A DNA stretch of 63,194 bases from Acidiphilium sp. 37-60-79 (lineage in GTDB: Bacteria; Pseudomonadota; Alphaproteobacteria; Acetobacterales; Acetobacteraceae), in NCBI GenBank assembly GCA_002279355.1, contig NCBV01000007.1:1-63194 (forward strand), written 5' to 3'. Positions 55,066 to 63,194 of the stretch are shown in pieces. Position numbers and translations under genes: made by a program. Numbering within the stretch: position 1 is the first letter of the stretch; each line of letters opens with the position of its first letter. The notes under the pieces were generated by a model. The model ran no database searches. It saw only the letters and a program-made list of their open reading frames with translations, and was not told the origin of the DNA.

Positions 55066-55634
55066 TCAAAGTCCCCCTCGTACTGTGCCAGTCTTATGGT
55101 CTTGCACGGGTGGCACCCCTTTGCGCAATCCAAAACAGCAACAATAGTTCAGCAGATTACCAAATCATCGGGCCAAGCCGCATGGACATGCGACTGGTCC
55201 GAAGGCTGTTTTCCGTCCTGAAGTAGCCTTTCAAGCCGCCACGGCGCGGGAGCAACAGACAAAGCGATCTGTCGAGATTGTCAAACCGTAATCGACATAG
55301 GGCCAAGGCGCTGAACAGTCAATTTCGCTGATCAGCCATGTCCCACAGCCCGATCTCGTCACCGTGAATCCATCCGCGTCGACAACCCTATTGCCCTGAT
55401 TTTGCAATAAAATAGAACCAGCAAGCGGGTAGTCGAAACGATATTGGAATGGTTAAAAATCCACGATAAACGCAATTTAATAATTTATTTGACATTTATT
55501 TTAGAATAAACAATCATATAAGCAATCATGTTTTTGCGATAATTTTGCAATCGATTGCAACAATCTGCTCGAGAGGAGTTGGTTTAGCGCATCCCCGGAT
55601 CAGTCAGGAGCTGGAACAAGCATTTTTCGGCGAA
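55066..55634. other. Intergenic region between tonB and the DUF815 gene
   Basis: About 570 bases without a credible gene. The middle part (about 55440-55565) is strikingly A+T-rich compared with the rest of the window and contains the 16-base palindrome at 55545-55560; it may hold the tonB promoter. I saw no terminator-like hairpin with a T-run and no tRNA. Confidence 0.5.
55545..55560. promoter_or_regulatory. 16-base perfect palindrome in the A+T-rich region upstream of tonB
   Basis: TTGCAATCGATTGCAA is self-complementary along its full length: TTGCAA repeated in inverted order around TCGA. Its symmetry and place about 480 bases upstream of tonB, in the A+T-rich block, suggest a regulator site, but no family is assigned. 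Confidence 0.45.
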
Positions 55635-56504
55635 TCATCCGTCAAGCCGAACGCCCAACTGCCCGGCCACATCCTGCACACATTGCCATGCCACCCGCCC
55701 TGAACGCGCCCCCCGCGTCACCGCCCATTCCAACGCCGCGGCATGCAATGCCTCTCGCTCGATCGGTAAATGATAATACGCCGCATACCCATCAATCATC
55801 GCCAGATATTGGGTTTGATCGATATTATGAAACCCAATCCACAAACCGAACCGATCCGATAACGAAACTTTCTCCTCCACCGCCTCAGAGGCATGCACCG
55901 CGCGTTCTCGCTCATTATCGATCATGTCACGCGGCATCAAATGTCTGCGGTTTGACGTCGCATAAAACAGCACATGCTCAGGCCGACCCTCGATCCCGCC
56001 ATCAAGCACGGATTTCAACGCCTTATACGCCGCATCCTCCCGCTCAAAGCTCAAATCATCGCAAAAAATCACGCAACGCCGCGCCAGCCCACGCAATAAT
56101 CCAAGCAAGAGAGGCAAACTCTCAATTTCCTCGCGATGGATCTCAATCAGCGCAATCCGCCCCTGCCCTGCCCCGCTCTCACGGTTCACCAGCGCATGAG
56201 CCGCTTTGACCAAGGATGATTTCCCCGTCCCGCGCGCGCCCCACAACATCGCATTATTCGCGGGCAACCCGCGAGCAAATCGCCTTGTATTTTCAACGAG
56301 CAAAGCCTTCGGTCGTTCAATACCCTGCAACAAATCAATCCCAACATGCGCAATCTGCGCGACCGGCACGAGCATGCGCGTATCCGCATGCCAAACAAAC
56401 CCATCAGCCGCGTCCAAGGCTACCGCCTGCGGCGGCATTGGTGCCAGACGCTCCAAAGCGCTCGCGATTCGCTCCAGCACCGCCACCATCGTCGCATCAC
56501 TCAT
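55635..56504 (-). CDS. DUF815 AAA-type ATPase
   Basis: 289 residues. Walker A is GARGTGKSSL (about 122-131) and the Walker B-like segment is CVIFCDDLSFE. Further DUF815 blocks: MLWGARGTGK, VLFYATSNRRHLMPRDM, LSDRFGLWIGFHN. Members of this family are common in alphaproteobacteria beside yajC and have no firmly known role. The start is the ATG at 56504 (MSDATM) with GGGAG 6 bases upstream. It diverges from yajC with about 108 bases between. Confidence 0.88.
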   Translation of the reverse strand: MSDATMVAVLERIASALERLAPMPPQAVALDAADGFVWHADTRMLVPVAQIAHVGIDLLQGIERPKALLVENTRRFARGLPANNAMLWGARGTGKSSLVKAAHALVNRESGAGQGRIALIEIHREEIESLPLLLGLLRGLARRCVIFCDDLSFEREDAAYKALKSVLDGGIEGRPEHVLFYATSNRRHLMPRDMIDNERERAVHASEAVEEKVSLSDRFGLWIGFHNIDQTQYLAMIDGYAAYYHLPIEREALHAAALEWAVTRGARSGRVAWQCVQDVAGQLGVRLDG

Positions 56505-56612
56505 GCCCATCTCCCAACCAAACCGTGATCCCTGACCGCACCGCCCCTGCTTGACGTGCCGCCCGCGCCATCTATGGTCCGCCGCGTTCAAAGCCACAAA
56601 TCAGGAACAAGC

Positions 56613-56996
56613 ATGACCAACCCTATTTTCGCGCAGGCCACCCTCGGCATCGCCGCCGCCACCGACAGCACGCTCGCGACCGCGCTCAATTTCGGCCCGA
56701 TCGTCTTGATCATCATCGTGTTTTATTTTCTACTCATCCGTCCGCAACAGACCGCGCAAAAATCACTGAAAGCGCGACTCGCCGGAATTAGGCGCGGCGA
56801 TAAGGTGGTGACTGCCGGAGGTATCCTCGCCGAAGTCGCCAAGGCGCCGGAAGGAGCAGAGGAAATCGAAGTCGATCTTGCCCCGAATATGCGCGTCACC
56901 GTATTGCGCAGCACGATCACCACCGTGCTCACCGGTGGCAAGCCCGATGCTCCGGCCAATGACACTAAGCCGACCACCAAAAAACCGGCGAAATGA
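56613..56996 (+). CDS. yajC: Preprotein translocase subunit YajC
   Basis: 127 residues with the YajC layout: one N-terminal helix (FGPIVLIIIVFYFLLIRPQQ, key IRPQQ), then the GDKVVTAGGI motif and a short basic tail. It joins SecDF to help protein export. The ATG at 56613 has AGGA 7 bases upstream; a longer form from 56556 is not needed. Unlike many relatives, secD and secF do not follow; sodB converges on it instead. Confidence 0.93.
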   Translation: MTNPIFAQATLGIAAATDSTLATALNFGPIVLIIIVFYFLLIRPQQTAQKSLKARLAGIRRGDKVVTAGGILAEVAKAPEGAEEIEVDLAPNMRVTVLRSTITTVLTGGKPDAPANDTKPTTKKPAK

Positions 56997-57000
56997 ACCA

Positions 57001-57026
57001 GGCCGCGCCCCAAACCGGACGCGGCC
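57001..57026. terminator. Hairpin between yajC and sodB, possible two-way terminator
   Basis: GGCCGCG (57001-57007) pairs with CGCGGCC (57020-57026) across a 12-base loop. It sits between two converging genes. T-runs on either side are poor, so it may be only a weak terminator. Confidence 0.4.
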
Positions 57027-57038
57027 CTCCTTCGTCTC

Positions 57039-57653
57039 TCAGCCTTTATGATGCATGCGGTATTCGGCATGCTCATAATGGCATAGTTTATCGAGCCAGT
57101 TAGTCACGTAATCTGGACGGCGATTGCGGAAATCTAGATAATAGGAATGTTCCCACACATCGAGCCCAAGCAGCGCATGCCCTTCGCCCGTTGCCAACGG
57201 GTTCGACCCGTTCGGCGTTTTGGTAACCGCCAATTTGCCGTCTGTTTTCAAAATCAACCAAGCCCAACCCGAGCCAAACTGCGTGGTCGCGGCGGTTTTG
57301 AACGCCTCTTTGAACTGAGCCACGCTGCCAAAATCTTCGATCAGCTTGGCTTCCAGCTTGCTCGGAATTTTTCCGCCGTCGGTGGGCGACATGCACGACC
57401 AGAACAAATTATGGTTCCAATCCTGTCCGGCATTGTTAAACACCGGCGCCATATCAGCCTTGCCGTGGGTCAAATGAATAATTTCCTCCAGGGTCTTGCC
57501 CTGCAGGTCGGTATTTTTCTCGACAAACCCGTTCAGCGCCGTGACATAGGCCTGATGATGCTTGTCATGATGCAGTTCCAACGTCTCTTGGCTCATGCCA
57601 TGAGCCGCCAGCGCGCCGTGCGCATAAGGAAGCGAGTGGAGTTCGAACGCCAT
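57039..57653 (-). CDS. sodB: Iron superoxide dismutase
   Basis: 204 residues. Metal ligands: His28 (LHHDKHHQAYV), His81 (WNHNLFW), Asp165 and His169 (DVWEHSYYLDF). The Gln in NNAGQDWNH (77) and GSGWAWLI mark the iron type and not the manganese type. It removes superoxide in the cytoplasm, relevant to a pigment-bearing, aerobic or microaerobic cell. GGAGG lies 6 bases before the ATG. Confidence 0.95.
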   Translation of the reverse strand: MAFELHSLPYAHGALAAHGMSQETLELHHDKHHQAYVTALNGFVEKNTDLQGKTLEEIIHLTHGKADMAPVFNNAGQDWNHNLFWSCMSPTDGGKIPSKLEAKLIEDFGSVAQFKEAFKTAATTQFGSGWAWLILKTDGKLAVTKTPNGSNPLATGEGHALLGLDVWEHSYYLDFRNRRPDYVTNWLDKLCHYEHAEYRMHHKG

Positions 57654-57769
57654 GGTGGACCCTCCGCAAATTGGTGGATTGGATTACCCTCCCGCCGCGC
57701 GAACCGCACCGGGCAGTTTCTCTTAGCTATGAAGCAAGCCGTCGCCCGTCAACCCGCCATTTCTAACCA

Positions 57770-58528
57770 ATGATCGATCAATCGCAAATCGCCGCACTTC
57801 GCCGTGCCGATCCTGACCGCATGCTCGGCGCACTGTTCGCGCCACCCGTGAAACGCCCTGCCCTTTTGTTGCTGTACGCCTTCAACCACGAACTCGCCCG
57901 CGCCCGCGAGGTCGCGAGTTCCGGGCCGATGGCGCTGATCCGCCTGCATTGGTGGCGCGAGGTGATCGATGGCGCCGACCGGAATCATCCAGTCGCCGCG
58001 CCATTGCGCCAGGCTCTGGCGGAGGGGATTTTTACGCCTGCCGACCTGTGCGGCCTGATCGATGCCCGCGAGGCGGAGGCCGAAGCGATCCCGGACCTCG
58101 GAGCGTTCATGGCTTATGCGCAAGGCACCGCCGGCGCGCTGATGCGCATTGCCGGGATTTGGCTGGGGGCTGACCGGTCGGCCCACGATTCCTTGGAGCG
58201 CCTCGGCACCGGCACGGGGATTGCGTTGATGCTCCGCGCCGCGCCGTCTTTGCGCGCCTTGGGCCGCGACCTGTTGCCCCAGGATGGCACGACGGCACAA
58301 CAGCTCGCGGAGATCGCCCGGTTGCGGCTGGCCACCCCAACGCCCGATGAGGCGTTGGCCGCGACGCTGCCTTCGATTCTGGCGCGGCGGGACTTGGCGC
58401 GCCTTGATCAGCCCACCCCGATCCACCCGCGCAGCCTGGGTGATCGGCTGGCGGTGATCAAAGCTGGGCTGCGCGGGCGCATCGGCCCCTCGCCGCGGGG
58501 CGTCAGCGATGGTATGACCAAGGCATGA
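57770..58528 (+). CDS. Squalene/phytoene-synthase-like protein lacking the catalytic Asp motifs
   Basis: 252 residues. It has the fold signatures [19 protein letters not shown] and [13 protein letters not shown] (key [10 protein letters not shown]), and the helical Ala-rich C-terminus of the trans-isoprenyl synthase family, but the two DXXXD-type motifs of CrtB are absent (RARE and AQGTAGAL stand in their places). It resembles the NDUFAF6-like relatives, which in mitochondria help assemble complex I. So it is not a likely CrtB; an assembly or scaffold role is inferred. Its stop overlaps the gyrA start (ATGA), so the two are coexpressed. Confidence 0.75.
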   Translation: MIDQSQIAALRRADPDRMLGALFAPPVKRPALLLLYAFNHELARAREVASSGPMALIRLHWWREVIDGADRNHPVAAPLRQALAEGIFTPADLCGLIDAREAEAEAIPDLGAFMAYAQGTAGALMRIAGIWLGADRSAHDSLERLGTGTGIALMLRAAPSLRALGRDLLPQDGTTAQQLAEIARLRLATPTPDEALAATLPSILARRDLARLDQPTPIHPRSLGDRLAVIKAGLRGRIGPSPRGVSDGMTKA

Positions 58529-61251
58529 CCGAACCGACCGATATGATTGAGGGCCCGCGCGGCCTCGCCCCCGTGACCATCGAGCAGGAAATGCGCCGTT
58601 CCTATCTCGATTATGCCATGTCCGTGATTGTCTCGCGGGCGTTGCCTGACGCGCGCGACGGGCTGAAGCCGGTGCATCGACGCATTTTGTATGCCATGGC
58701 CGAATCGGGCAACACGCCGGACAAGCCCTATCGCAAATCGGCCCGCATGGTCGGTGACGTGATGGGTAAATACCATCCGCATGGCGATTCCGCGATTTAT
58801 GACGCGGCGGTGCGGATGGCGCAGAGTTTTTCGATGCGGGTGCGGCTGATCGATGGTCAGGGCAATTTCGGCTCGGTCGATGGCGATCCACCGGCGGCGA
58901 TGCGCTACACCGAGGCGCGCTTAGCCCATGCGGCGATGGCGTTGCTCACCGATATCGATAAGGACACGGTTGATTTTCAACCGACCTATGACGAATCGGA
59001 TCATGAGCCCCGGGTGCTGCCCGCCGCCTATCCGAATTTGCTGGTCAATGGCGGCAACGGCATCGCGGTTGGTATGGCCACCAATATCCCGCCGCATAAT
59101 CCCACTGAGATTATTGATGCGACGTTGCATCTGCTTGAGCATCCCGAAGCGACGCTTGATGATTTGATGAAAATCGTCCCTGGACCCGATTTTCCCACCG
59201 GCGCGATGATCCTGGGGCGTTCGGGGATTCGCAATGCGTTTGAGACCGGCCGTGGTTCGATTGTGATCCGGGCACGAGCGGCGATTGAGGAGATTCGCAA
59301 GGACCGCATGGCGATTGTGGTCAGTGAGCTGCCTTATCAGGTGAACAAATCCACCTTGCTGGAGCGCATTGCCCAGCTTGTGCGTGACAAAGAGGTCGAG
59401 GGGATTTCGGATTTACGCGATGAGAGCGACCGTGACGGGATGCGGATGGTGGTTGAGCTCAAGCGTGATGCGACGCCGGAAGTGGTGTTGAACCAGCTTT
59501 ATCGGTTTACCCAGTTACAGACCGGTTTCTCGATTAATATGCTCGCGCTCGATGGCGGGCGGCCCCGGCAGTTGGGGCTGCGCGATGCGCTCGATTGTTT
59601 TGTTACCTTTCGTGAAGACGTTATTCTCCGCCGCGCCCGGTTTGATTTGAACAAGGCGCGCGACCGGGCGCATATTTTGGTGGGGCTTGGAATTGCGGTT
59701 GCCAATATTGATGCGGTGATTGCGCTCATCCGCGCGGCGCCGGATGCGGCGGCGGCGCGGATTGCTTTGATGGCGCGGGATTGGCCGGCGGGTGATGTGT
59801 TGCCGTTGCTCGCTTTGATCGACGATCATGGCAATCAGGTGACGCAGGCCGGGACGGTGCGGCTGACCGAAGCGCAGGCGCGTGGGATTTTGGAATTGCG
59901 CCTGCAACGGCTGACCGGGCTGGAGCGCGACAAGATCCAGGCGGAGTTGCGCGAGGTTGGCGAGAAGATCGGCTTTCTGTTGGCGATTATCGGTTCGCGG
60001 CCACGCCGGTTGGAGGTGATGCGCGAGGAGTTGCTCGCGGTGCGCGAGTTGATTGCGTCGCCGCGAATGACCAGCATTGAGGATAATATCGCGGATCAGG
60101 ATGATGAGAGCCTGATTGAGCCGGGGCAGATGGTGGTGACGATGACCCGTGATGGGTTCATCAAGCGCACGCCGCTGGAAGCGTTCCGTGCGCAGAATCG
60201 CGGCGGGCGGGGCCGGGCAGCGGCTTCGATGCGCGGGGATGATGTGATTACCCGCAGCTTCAATGCCCATACCCATCAATTCGTGTTGTTCTTTAGTCAG
60301 GGCGGCAAGGTGTTTCGCGAGAAGGTTTGGCGCTTGCCGGAATCGGCCCCGGCGGCCAAGGGGCGGGCGATTGTGAATATCCTGCCGGAGTTGGAAGGCG
60401 ATCCGGTGACGACGGTGTTGCCGTTGCCGCAGGATGAATCGTTGTGGACTGATTTGCATCTGGTGTTTGCGACGGCCTCGGGGAATGTGCGGCGGAATCG
60501 GCTCGCTGATTTTCGCAATGTGCGCTCCTCGGGGTTGATTGCGATGAAGCTTGATGAGGGCGATCATCTGGTGGGGGTGGCGACCTGCCGGGAGGGTGAT
60601 GATGTGTTTTTGGCGACAAGGCTCGGGCGCTGCATCCGCTTTCAAATCACTGACGAGACGGTGCGGGTGTTTGCCGGGCGCGATTCCAATGGGGTGCGGG
60701 GCATCAGGCTCGCGCAGGATGATCGGGTGATTTCGCTCTCGGTGTTGCGCCATGTTGATGCGAGTGTCGAAGAGCGGGCGGCGTATTTGAAATATGCATC
60801 GGCTCAGCGGCGCAATGGCGAGGAGGTTGAGGCCGAGGCGGTCGAGGTTGAAGAGGTGGCTGCGGATATTGTGCTGGCACCCGAGCGGATTGCGATATTG
60901 GCCGAGGCGGAGGAAATGCTGCTCACGGTGAGCTCTGGCGGGTTTGGCAAGCGCAGCTCGGCCTATGAATATCGGGTGACCGGGCGGGGTGGTCAGGGGA
61001 TTACCAATATTGCGCTGTCGGCGCGCAATGGCGGTGCGGTGGTCGCGAGTTTCTCGGTGCGCGATGGCGATGATGTGATGTTGGTGACTGATCAGGGCAA
61101 ATTGATCCGCGCACCGATCGATCAGATCAGGATTACCGGGCGGCAGGCGATGGGGGTGACGTTGGTGCGGGTGGAGAAAGACGAGCAGGTGACCAGCGTA
61201 TTTCCGGTGTTGGATGATCGTGAGGATGAGGCGGAGCCTGAGCATGGCTGA
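58525..61251 (+). CDS. gyrA: DNA gyrase subunit A
   Basis: 908 residues. Catalytic Tyr128 is in [10 protein letters not shown], and the quinolone-determining region reads [15 protein letters not shown], with Ser89 and Asp93 at the two positions usually changed in resistant strains, so the sensitive form is expected. The GyrA-box region ([13 protein letters not shown]) and six-bladed C-terminal domain follow. Gyrase introduces negative supercoils. The start overlaps the upstream gene by four bases; the stop overlaps coaD by 8 bases. Confidence 0.97.
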   Translation: MTEPTDMIEGPRGLAPVTIEQEMRRSYLDYAMSVIVSRALPDARDGLKPVHRRILYAMAESGNTPDKPYRKSARMVGDVMGKYHPHGDSAIYDAAVRMAQSFSMRVRLIDGQGNFGSVDGDPPAAMRYTEARLAHAAMALLTDIDKDTVDFQPTYDESDHEPRVLPAAYPNLLVNGGNGIAVGMATNIPPHNPTEIIDATLHLLEHPEATLDDLMKIVPGPDFPTGAMILGRSGIRNAFETGRGSIVIRARAAIEEIRKDRMAIVVSELPYQVNKSTLLERIAQLVRDKEVEGISDLRDESDRDGMRMVVELKRDATPEVVLNQLYRFTQLQTGFSINMLALDGGRPRQLGLRDALDCFVTFREDVILRRARFDLNKARDRAHILVGLGIAVANIDAVIALIRAAPDAAAARIALMARDWPAGDVLPLLALIDDHGNQVTQAGTVRLTEAQARGILELRLQRLTGLERDKIQAELREVGEKIGFLLAIIGSRPRRLEVMREELLAVRELIASPRMTSIEDNIADQDDESLIEPGQMVVTMTRDGFIKRTPLEAFRAQNRGGRGRAAASMRGDDVITRSFNAHTHQFVLFFSQGGKVFREKVWRLPESAPAAKGRAIVNILPELEGDPVTTVLPLPQDESLWTDLHLVFATASGNVRRNRLADFRNVRSSGLIAMKLDEGDHLVGVATCREGDDVFLATRLGRCIRFQITDETVRVFAGRDSNGVRGIRLAQDDRVISLSVLRHVDASVEERAAYLKYASAQRRNGEEVEAEAVEVEEVAADIVLAPERIAILAEAEEMLLTVSSGGFGKRSSAYEYRVTGRGGQGITNIALSARNGGAVVASFSVRDGDDVMLVTDQGKLIRAPIDQIRITGRQAMGVTLVRVEKDEQVTSVFPVLDDREDEAEPEHG

Positions 61252-61756
61252 GGGGGCTTTGGTTGGCCTGTATCCGGGCACGTTTGATCCGATTACCAAT
61301 GGGCATATTGATATTATCAGTCGGGCGGCCTCGCTGTGCGGCACCTTGTTCATTGGGGTAGCGCGCAATGCGGGCAAAGGGCCGCTGTTTCCGATCAGCG
61401 AGCGGGTTGAACTGGTGCGCGAGGAGATTGCGCCGATTGCTGAGCGGACCGGCGCGAAAATTACGGTTTTGCCGTTTGAGACCTTGCTGGTGCATTTTGC
61501 CCGTGAGGTTGGCGCCAAAGTGATTGTGCGTGGCTTGCGGGCGGTCTCGGATTTCGACTACGAGTTTCAGATGGCCGGCATGAATTATCGTTTGGACCAC
61601 GATATTGAGACGATTTTCTTGATGGCGAGCGAGCGTCACCAGTTTATTTCTTCGCGTTTCGTCAAGGAAATTGCGCTGCTTGGTGGTGACATTGCCAGCT
61701 TCGTGCCAAAATTAACCCTCGAACGCACTTTGCTTCGCGTTGGACGTAACCCGTGA
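61244..61756 (+). CDS. coaD: Phosphopantetheine adenylyltransferase
   Basis: 170 residues, standard length. The T/HXGH nucleotidyltransferase motif is [15 protein letters not shown] (key TNGHID), and the second motif is [34 protein letters not shown] in part is also typical. It makes dephospho-CoA from ATP and phosphopantetheine. The ATG at 61244 lies inside the end of gyrA; an ATG 10 codons earlier is in the gyrA coding sequence and less likely. Confidence 0.95.
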   Translation: MAEGALVGLYPGTFDPITNGHIDIISRAASLCGTLFIGVARNAGKGPLFPISERVELVREEIAPIAERTGAKITVLPFETLLVHFAREVGAKVIVRGLRAVSDFDYEFQMAGMNYRLDHDIETIFLMASERHQFISSRFVKEIALLGGDIASFVPKLTLERTLLRVGRNP

Positions 61757-61763
61757 GGTCCTC

Positions 61764-62342
61764 ATGACAAAATTGATCACTCGCCGCACTATTTTCCGCA
61801 GTGCTGTTGCTGCAACCCTCGCATCCCCTCTTGCTGGAGCTATCATGTCTGATTCTGCTGCTGCCGCTACGCCGGACCTCGCCAACACAATTTATCTGAC
61901 ACTGCCCTTTGGGCGGGTGACGATTGCGCTGCGGCCGGATTTGGCGCCGAAGACCTGCGCGCAAATCAAAACGCTCACCAGCCGTGGGTTCTATAATGGC
62001 TGTGAGTTTTTCCGGGTGATTGCCGGGTTTATGGCGCAGACCGGCGACCCGACCAACACCGGCACTGGCGGCAGCGATTTGCCGAATGTGCCGGCGGAAT
62101 TCACCACCAAGGCTAGTTTTCTCACCGGCGCGCTGGGCATGGCGCGGACCAATGATCCGAACAGCGGCAATAGCCAGTTTTTCATCTGTTTTGATCCGGC
62201 GACCTTCCTTGATGACAAATATACCCTGTTCGGTCAGGTGACCGAGGGCATGGAGTATGTGCAGCAAATCAAGAAGGGCCATGGGCAGAGCGGGCGGGTG
62301 ACCGACCCGACCAAAATCATTTCCATGACCCTCGCGGCCTAA
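61764..62342 (+). CDS. Exported cyclophilin-type peptidyl-prolyl isomerase
   Basis: 192 residues. The N-terminus (TRRTIFRSAVAATLASPLAGA, key TRRTIF) carries twin Arg followed by a hydrophobic region, a Tat-like or Sec signal. The mature part is a cyclophilin: FFRVIAGFMAQTGDP (active-site Arg in FFRV), SQFFI and TLFGQV. It speeds proline isomerisation in folding of exported proteins. The ATG at 61764 follows coaD by 7 bases; a GTG-type start further up is not needed. A terminator follows. Confidence 0.9.
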   Translation: MTKLITRRTIFRSAVAATLASPLAGAIMSDSAAAATPDLANTIYLTLPFGRVTIALRPDLAPKTCAQIKTLTSRGFYNGCEFFRVIAGFMAQTGDPTNTGTGGSDLPNVPAEFTTKASFLTGALGMARTNDPNSGNSQFFICFDPATFLDDKYTLFGQVTEGMEYVQQIKKGHGQSGRVTDPTKIISMTLAA

Positions 62343-62352
62343 TTCTATCTGG

Positions 62353-62396
62353 TTCTCTCCGGCATGGGTTGACGTGCCGGAGAGAATGCTATTTTT
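62353..62396 (+). terminator. Rho-independent terminator after the cyclophilin gene
   Basis: A 12-base-pair stem (TTCTCTCCGGCA at 62353-62364 with its complement at 62375-62386), a 10-base loop, and then TGCTATTTTT. It lies 10 bases after the stop codon and ahead of the tRNA. Confidence 0.85.
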
Positions 62397-62430
62397 GACG
62401 CATGCGCTGACGGAATCGTCAGGCTGGTGA

Positions 62431-62506
62431 GAGCCCGTAGCTCAGTTGGTAGAGCACGAGACTTTTAATCTTGGGGCCAAGGGTTCGAATCCCTTCGGGC
62501 TCACCA
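62431..62506 (+). tRNA. tRNA-Lys (anticodon TTT)
   Basis: A 76-base tRNA with encoded CCA. The acceptor arms GAGCCCG and CGGGCTC pair fully; the anticodon loop is CTTTTAA with anticodon TTT; the T-arm holds GGTTCGAAT. D-arm GCTCAGTTGGTAGAGC is standard. Confidence 0.97.
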
Positions 62507-62615
62507 TTTTTCTCCCCTTTGTTGATTTTGATGCGGTGCAGCCTGGTTTGGGCAATGATGCGCCCTTTTTTGTTTTTGCACCGTAACGATTATTTCGTAT
62601 TTTCGCGCCGCTCGC

Positions 62616-63194
62616 TCAAGCGCGATTTTTGAAGGGCGGCGCGAAAGCGTAGCGGTGGCCGGGGAGTGTGGGGCGGGGCGGAGCGGGAGGATATTTTTGG
62701 AGGAGGTGTTCGAGGAGCGTGAGTGGTGGTTTTGGCTCCGGTTTTCGCGCTGATCTAGGGCGCGGCGGGCGGGGTTTTTGCGGTTTTCGCTCCAATTTGA
62801 GGTGGAGAGGGAGAGAAATACGGAGCATGTGGCATAGGGGGCGCAGGACGCGGCCTAGGCTGGGATTCTCGGTGAGGAGCGAAATGAGGTCGGGGTCGTC
62901 GAGGAGGTGCATCAGTTGGGAGCGCGCACCGGCGACTTGGTAGCCAGGGAGGAGGAGACAAAGCCAGCCTTTGCGCTCGCGGATTATGCGCCTTGGCGTT
63001 ACCGGCTGGGGATTTGAGCCGGTTGGTGCTGTGGATTGCTTCGCTTCGCTCGCAATGACGGTTTTGGGTTTGGGGGGATTGGCGGCGAGGGCGGAGAAGC
63101 GGCGGGCGAAAAAGATGAGGCGGTGCCAGATGGCCCATTTGAGGGTTTGCTCGATGGCGCGGGATTGTTCGTGGGTGCCGAGGATTTGGCGGAG
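62616..63194 (-). CDS. C-terminal part of an uncharacterised protein containing an in-frame dispersed repeat
   Basis: An open frame runs through the window's right edge to a stop at 62616, giving at least 192 residues. Visible parts: an N-terminal-side helix (EQTLKWAIWHRLIFFARRF), then TVIASEAKQSTAP, which is translated from a dispersed repeat, then GWLCLLLPGYQVAGARSQLMHLLDDPDLISLL and a basic Pro/Arg/Lys-rich tail (RKPQKPRPPRPRSARKPEP). I do not recognise a family. The true start is outside the window. The + strand here is very G-rich. Confidence 0.6.
   Translation of the reverse strand, partial: LRQILGTHEQSRAIEQTLKWAIWHRLIFFARRFSALAANPPKPKTVIASEAKQSTAPTGSNPQPVTPRRIIRERKGWLCLLLPGYQVAGARSQLMHLLDDPDLISLLTENPSLGRVLRPLCHMLRISLPLHLKLERKPQKPRPPRPRSARKPEPKPPLTLLEHLLQKYPPAPPRPTLPGHRYAFAPPFKNRA
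63032..63060. repeat. Dispersed GCGAAGC-type repeat inside a gene
   Basis: The sequence TGGATTGCTTCGCTTCGCTC plus CGCAATGACG matches a short repeat found scattered in many proteobacterial genomes, here read in-frame as VIASEAKQST on the minus strand. Such elements usually lie between genes; here it is within a reading frame. Confidence 0.65.

Noticed and set aside
57654-57769. Replication origin with DnaA boxes at the skew switch
   Set aside because: I found no TTATCCACA-like box or A+T-rich unwinding element in the sodB gap, so only the skew observation is kept.
57770-58528. crtB phytoene synthase
   Set aside because: Both aspartate-rich motifs needed for catalysis are missing and the gene is far from the crt cluster.
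59515-61518. 667-codon minus-strand open frame opposite gyrA and coaD
   Set aside because: It is antisense to two certain genes; its His/Arg/Gln-rich composition is typical of reversed G+C-rich coding sequence.

Overview
The window looks like a chromosomal segment of a phototrophic, acid-living alphaproteobacterium of the Acetobacteraceae, closest in character to Acidiphilium. The evidence is a photosynthesis gene block (crtCD, crtEF-bchCXYZ-pufBALMC), a tetraheme reaction-centre cytochrome, and above all a PufL with Glu at the position called L168 (codon 33584-33586), where most purple bacteria have His. That Glu is the known hallmark of the zinc-bacteriochlorophyll reaction centres of Acidiphilium. 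Species cannot be decided from the sequence alone.

Layout. (1) 1-19 kb: after a C-terminal fragment of a TrkA-N/RCK protein comes one long minus-strand run of seven closely packed genes: TpsB outer-membrane transporter, a 2953-residue TpsA exoprotein, a CHAT caspase-like lipoprotein with TPR-like repeats, a membrane Ser/Thr kinase, a TadG-like protein and two TadE-like pseudopilins. (2) 19-22.8 kb: cysQ-like phosphatase, pepA and a GT61 glycosyltransferase. (3) 22.8-36.2 kb: photosynthesis cluster. crtDC runs leftward and the crtE-to-pufC series rightward. PpsR/CrtJ-type palindromes (TGT-N12-ACA) lie in pairs, 8 bp apart, before crtE and before bchC. Two hairpins separate pufBA from pufLMC, and a strong terminator closes the series. 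(4) 36.3-40.9 kb: DUF805 protein, hldE, hslO, a small lipoprotein and a xerC-like recombinase. (5) 40.8-48 kb: a peptide-type ABC importer operon with two paralogous binding proteins, two permeases and a double ATPase. (6) 48-55.1 kb: a TonB-dependent receptor and a tonB-exbB-exbD-exbD-TPR operon. (7) 55.6-63.2 kb: DUF815 ATPase, yajC, sodB, a squalene/phytoene-synthase-like protein, gyrA, coaD, a cyclophilin, tRNA-Lys and the end of an unknown gene.

How it fits together: crtE/crtF/crtC/crtD make methoxylated carotenoids, bchC and bchXYZ perform the late ring steps to bacteriochlorophyll, and pufBALMC encode LH1, the reaction-centre L and M subunits and the electron-donating cytochrome. The first 19 kb is the most unusual part: it links a Hanks-type kinase, a CHAT protease-like lipoprotein and two-partner secretion in one apparent operon, with no other Tad machinery nearby. 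The + strand is C-rich over about 36-57 kb and G-rich from about 58 kb, whatever the gene direction. This suggests a replication-skew switch or rearrangement point near 57.7-58.5 kb.
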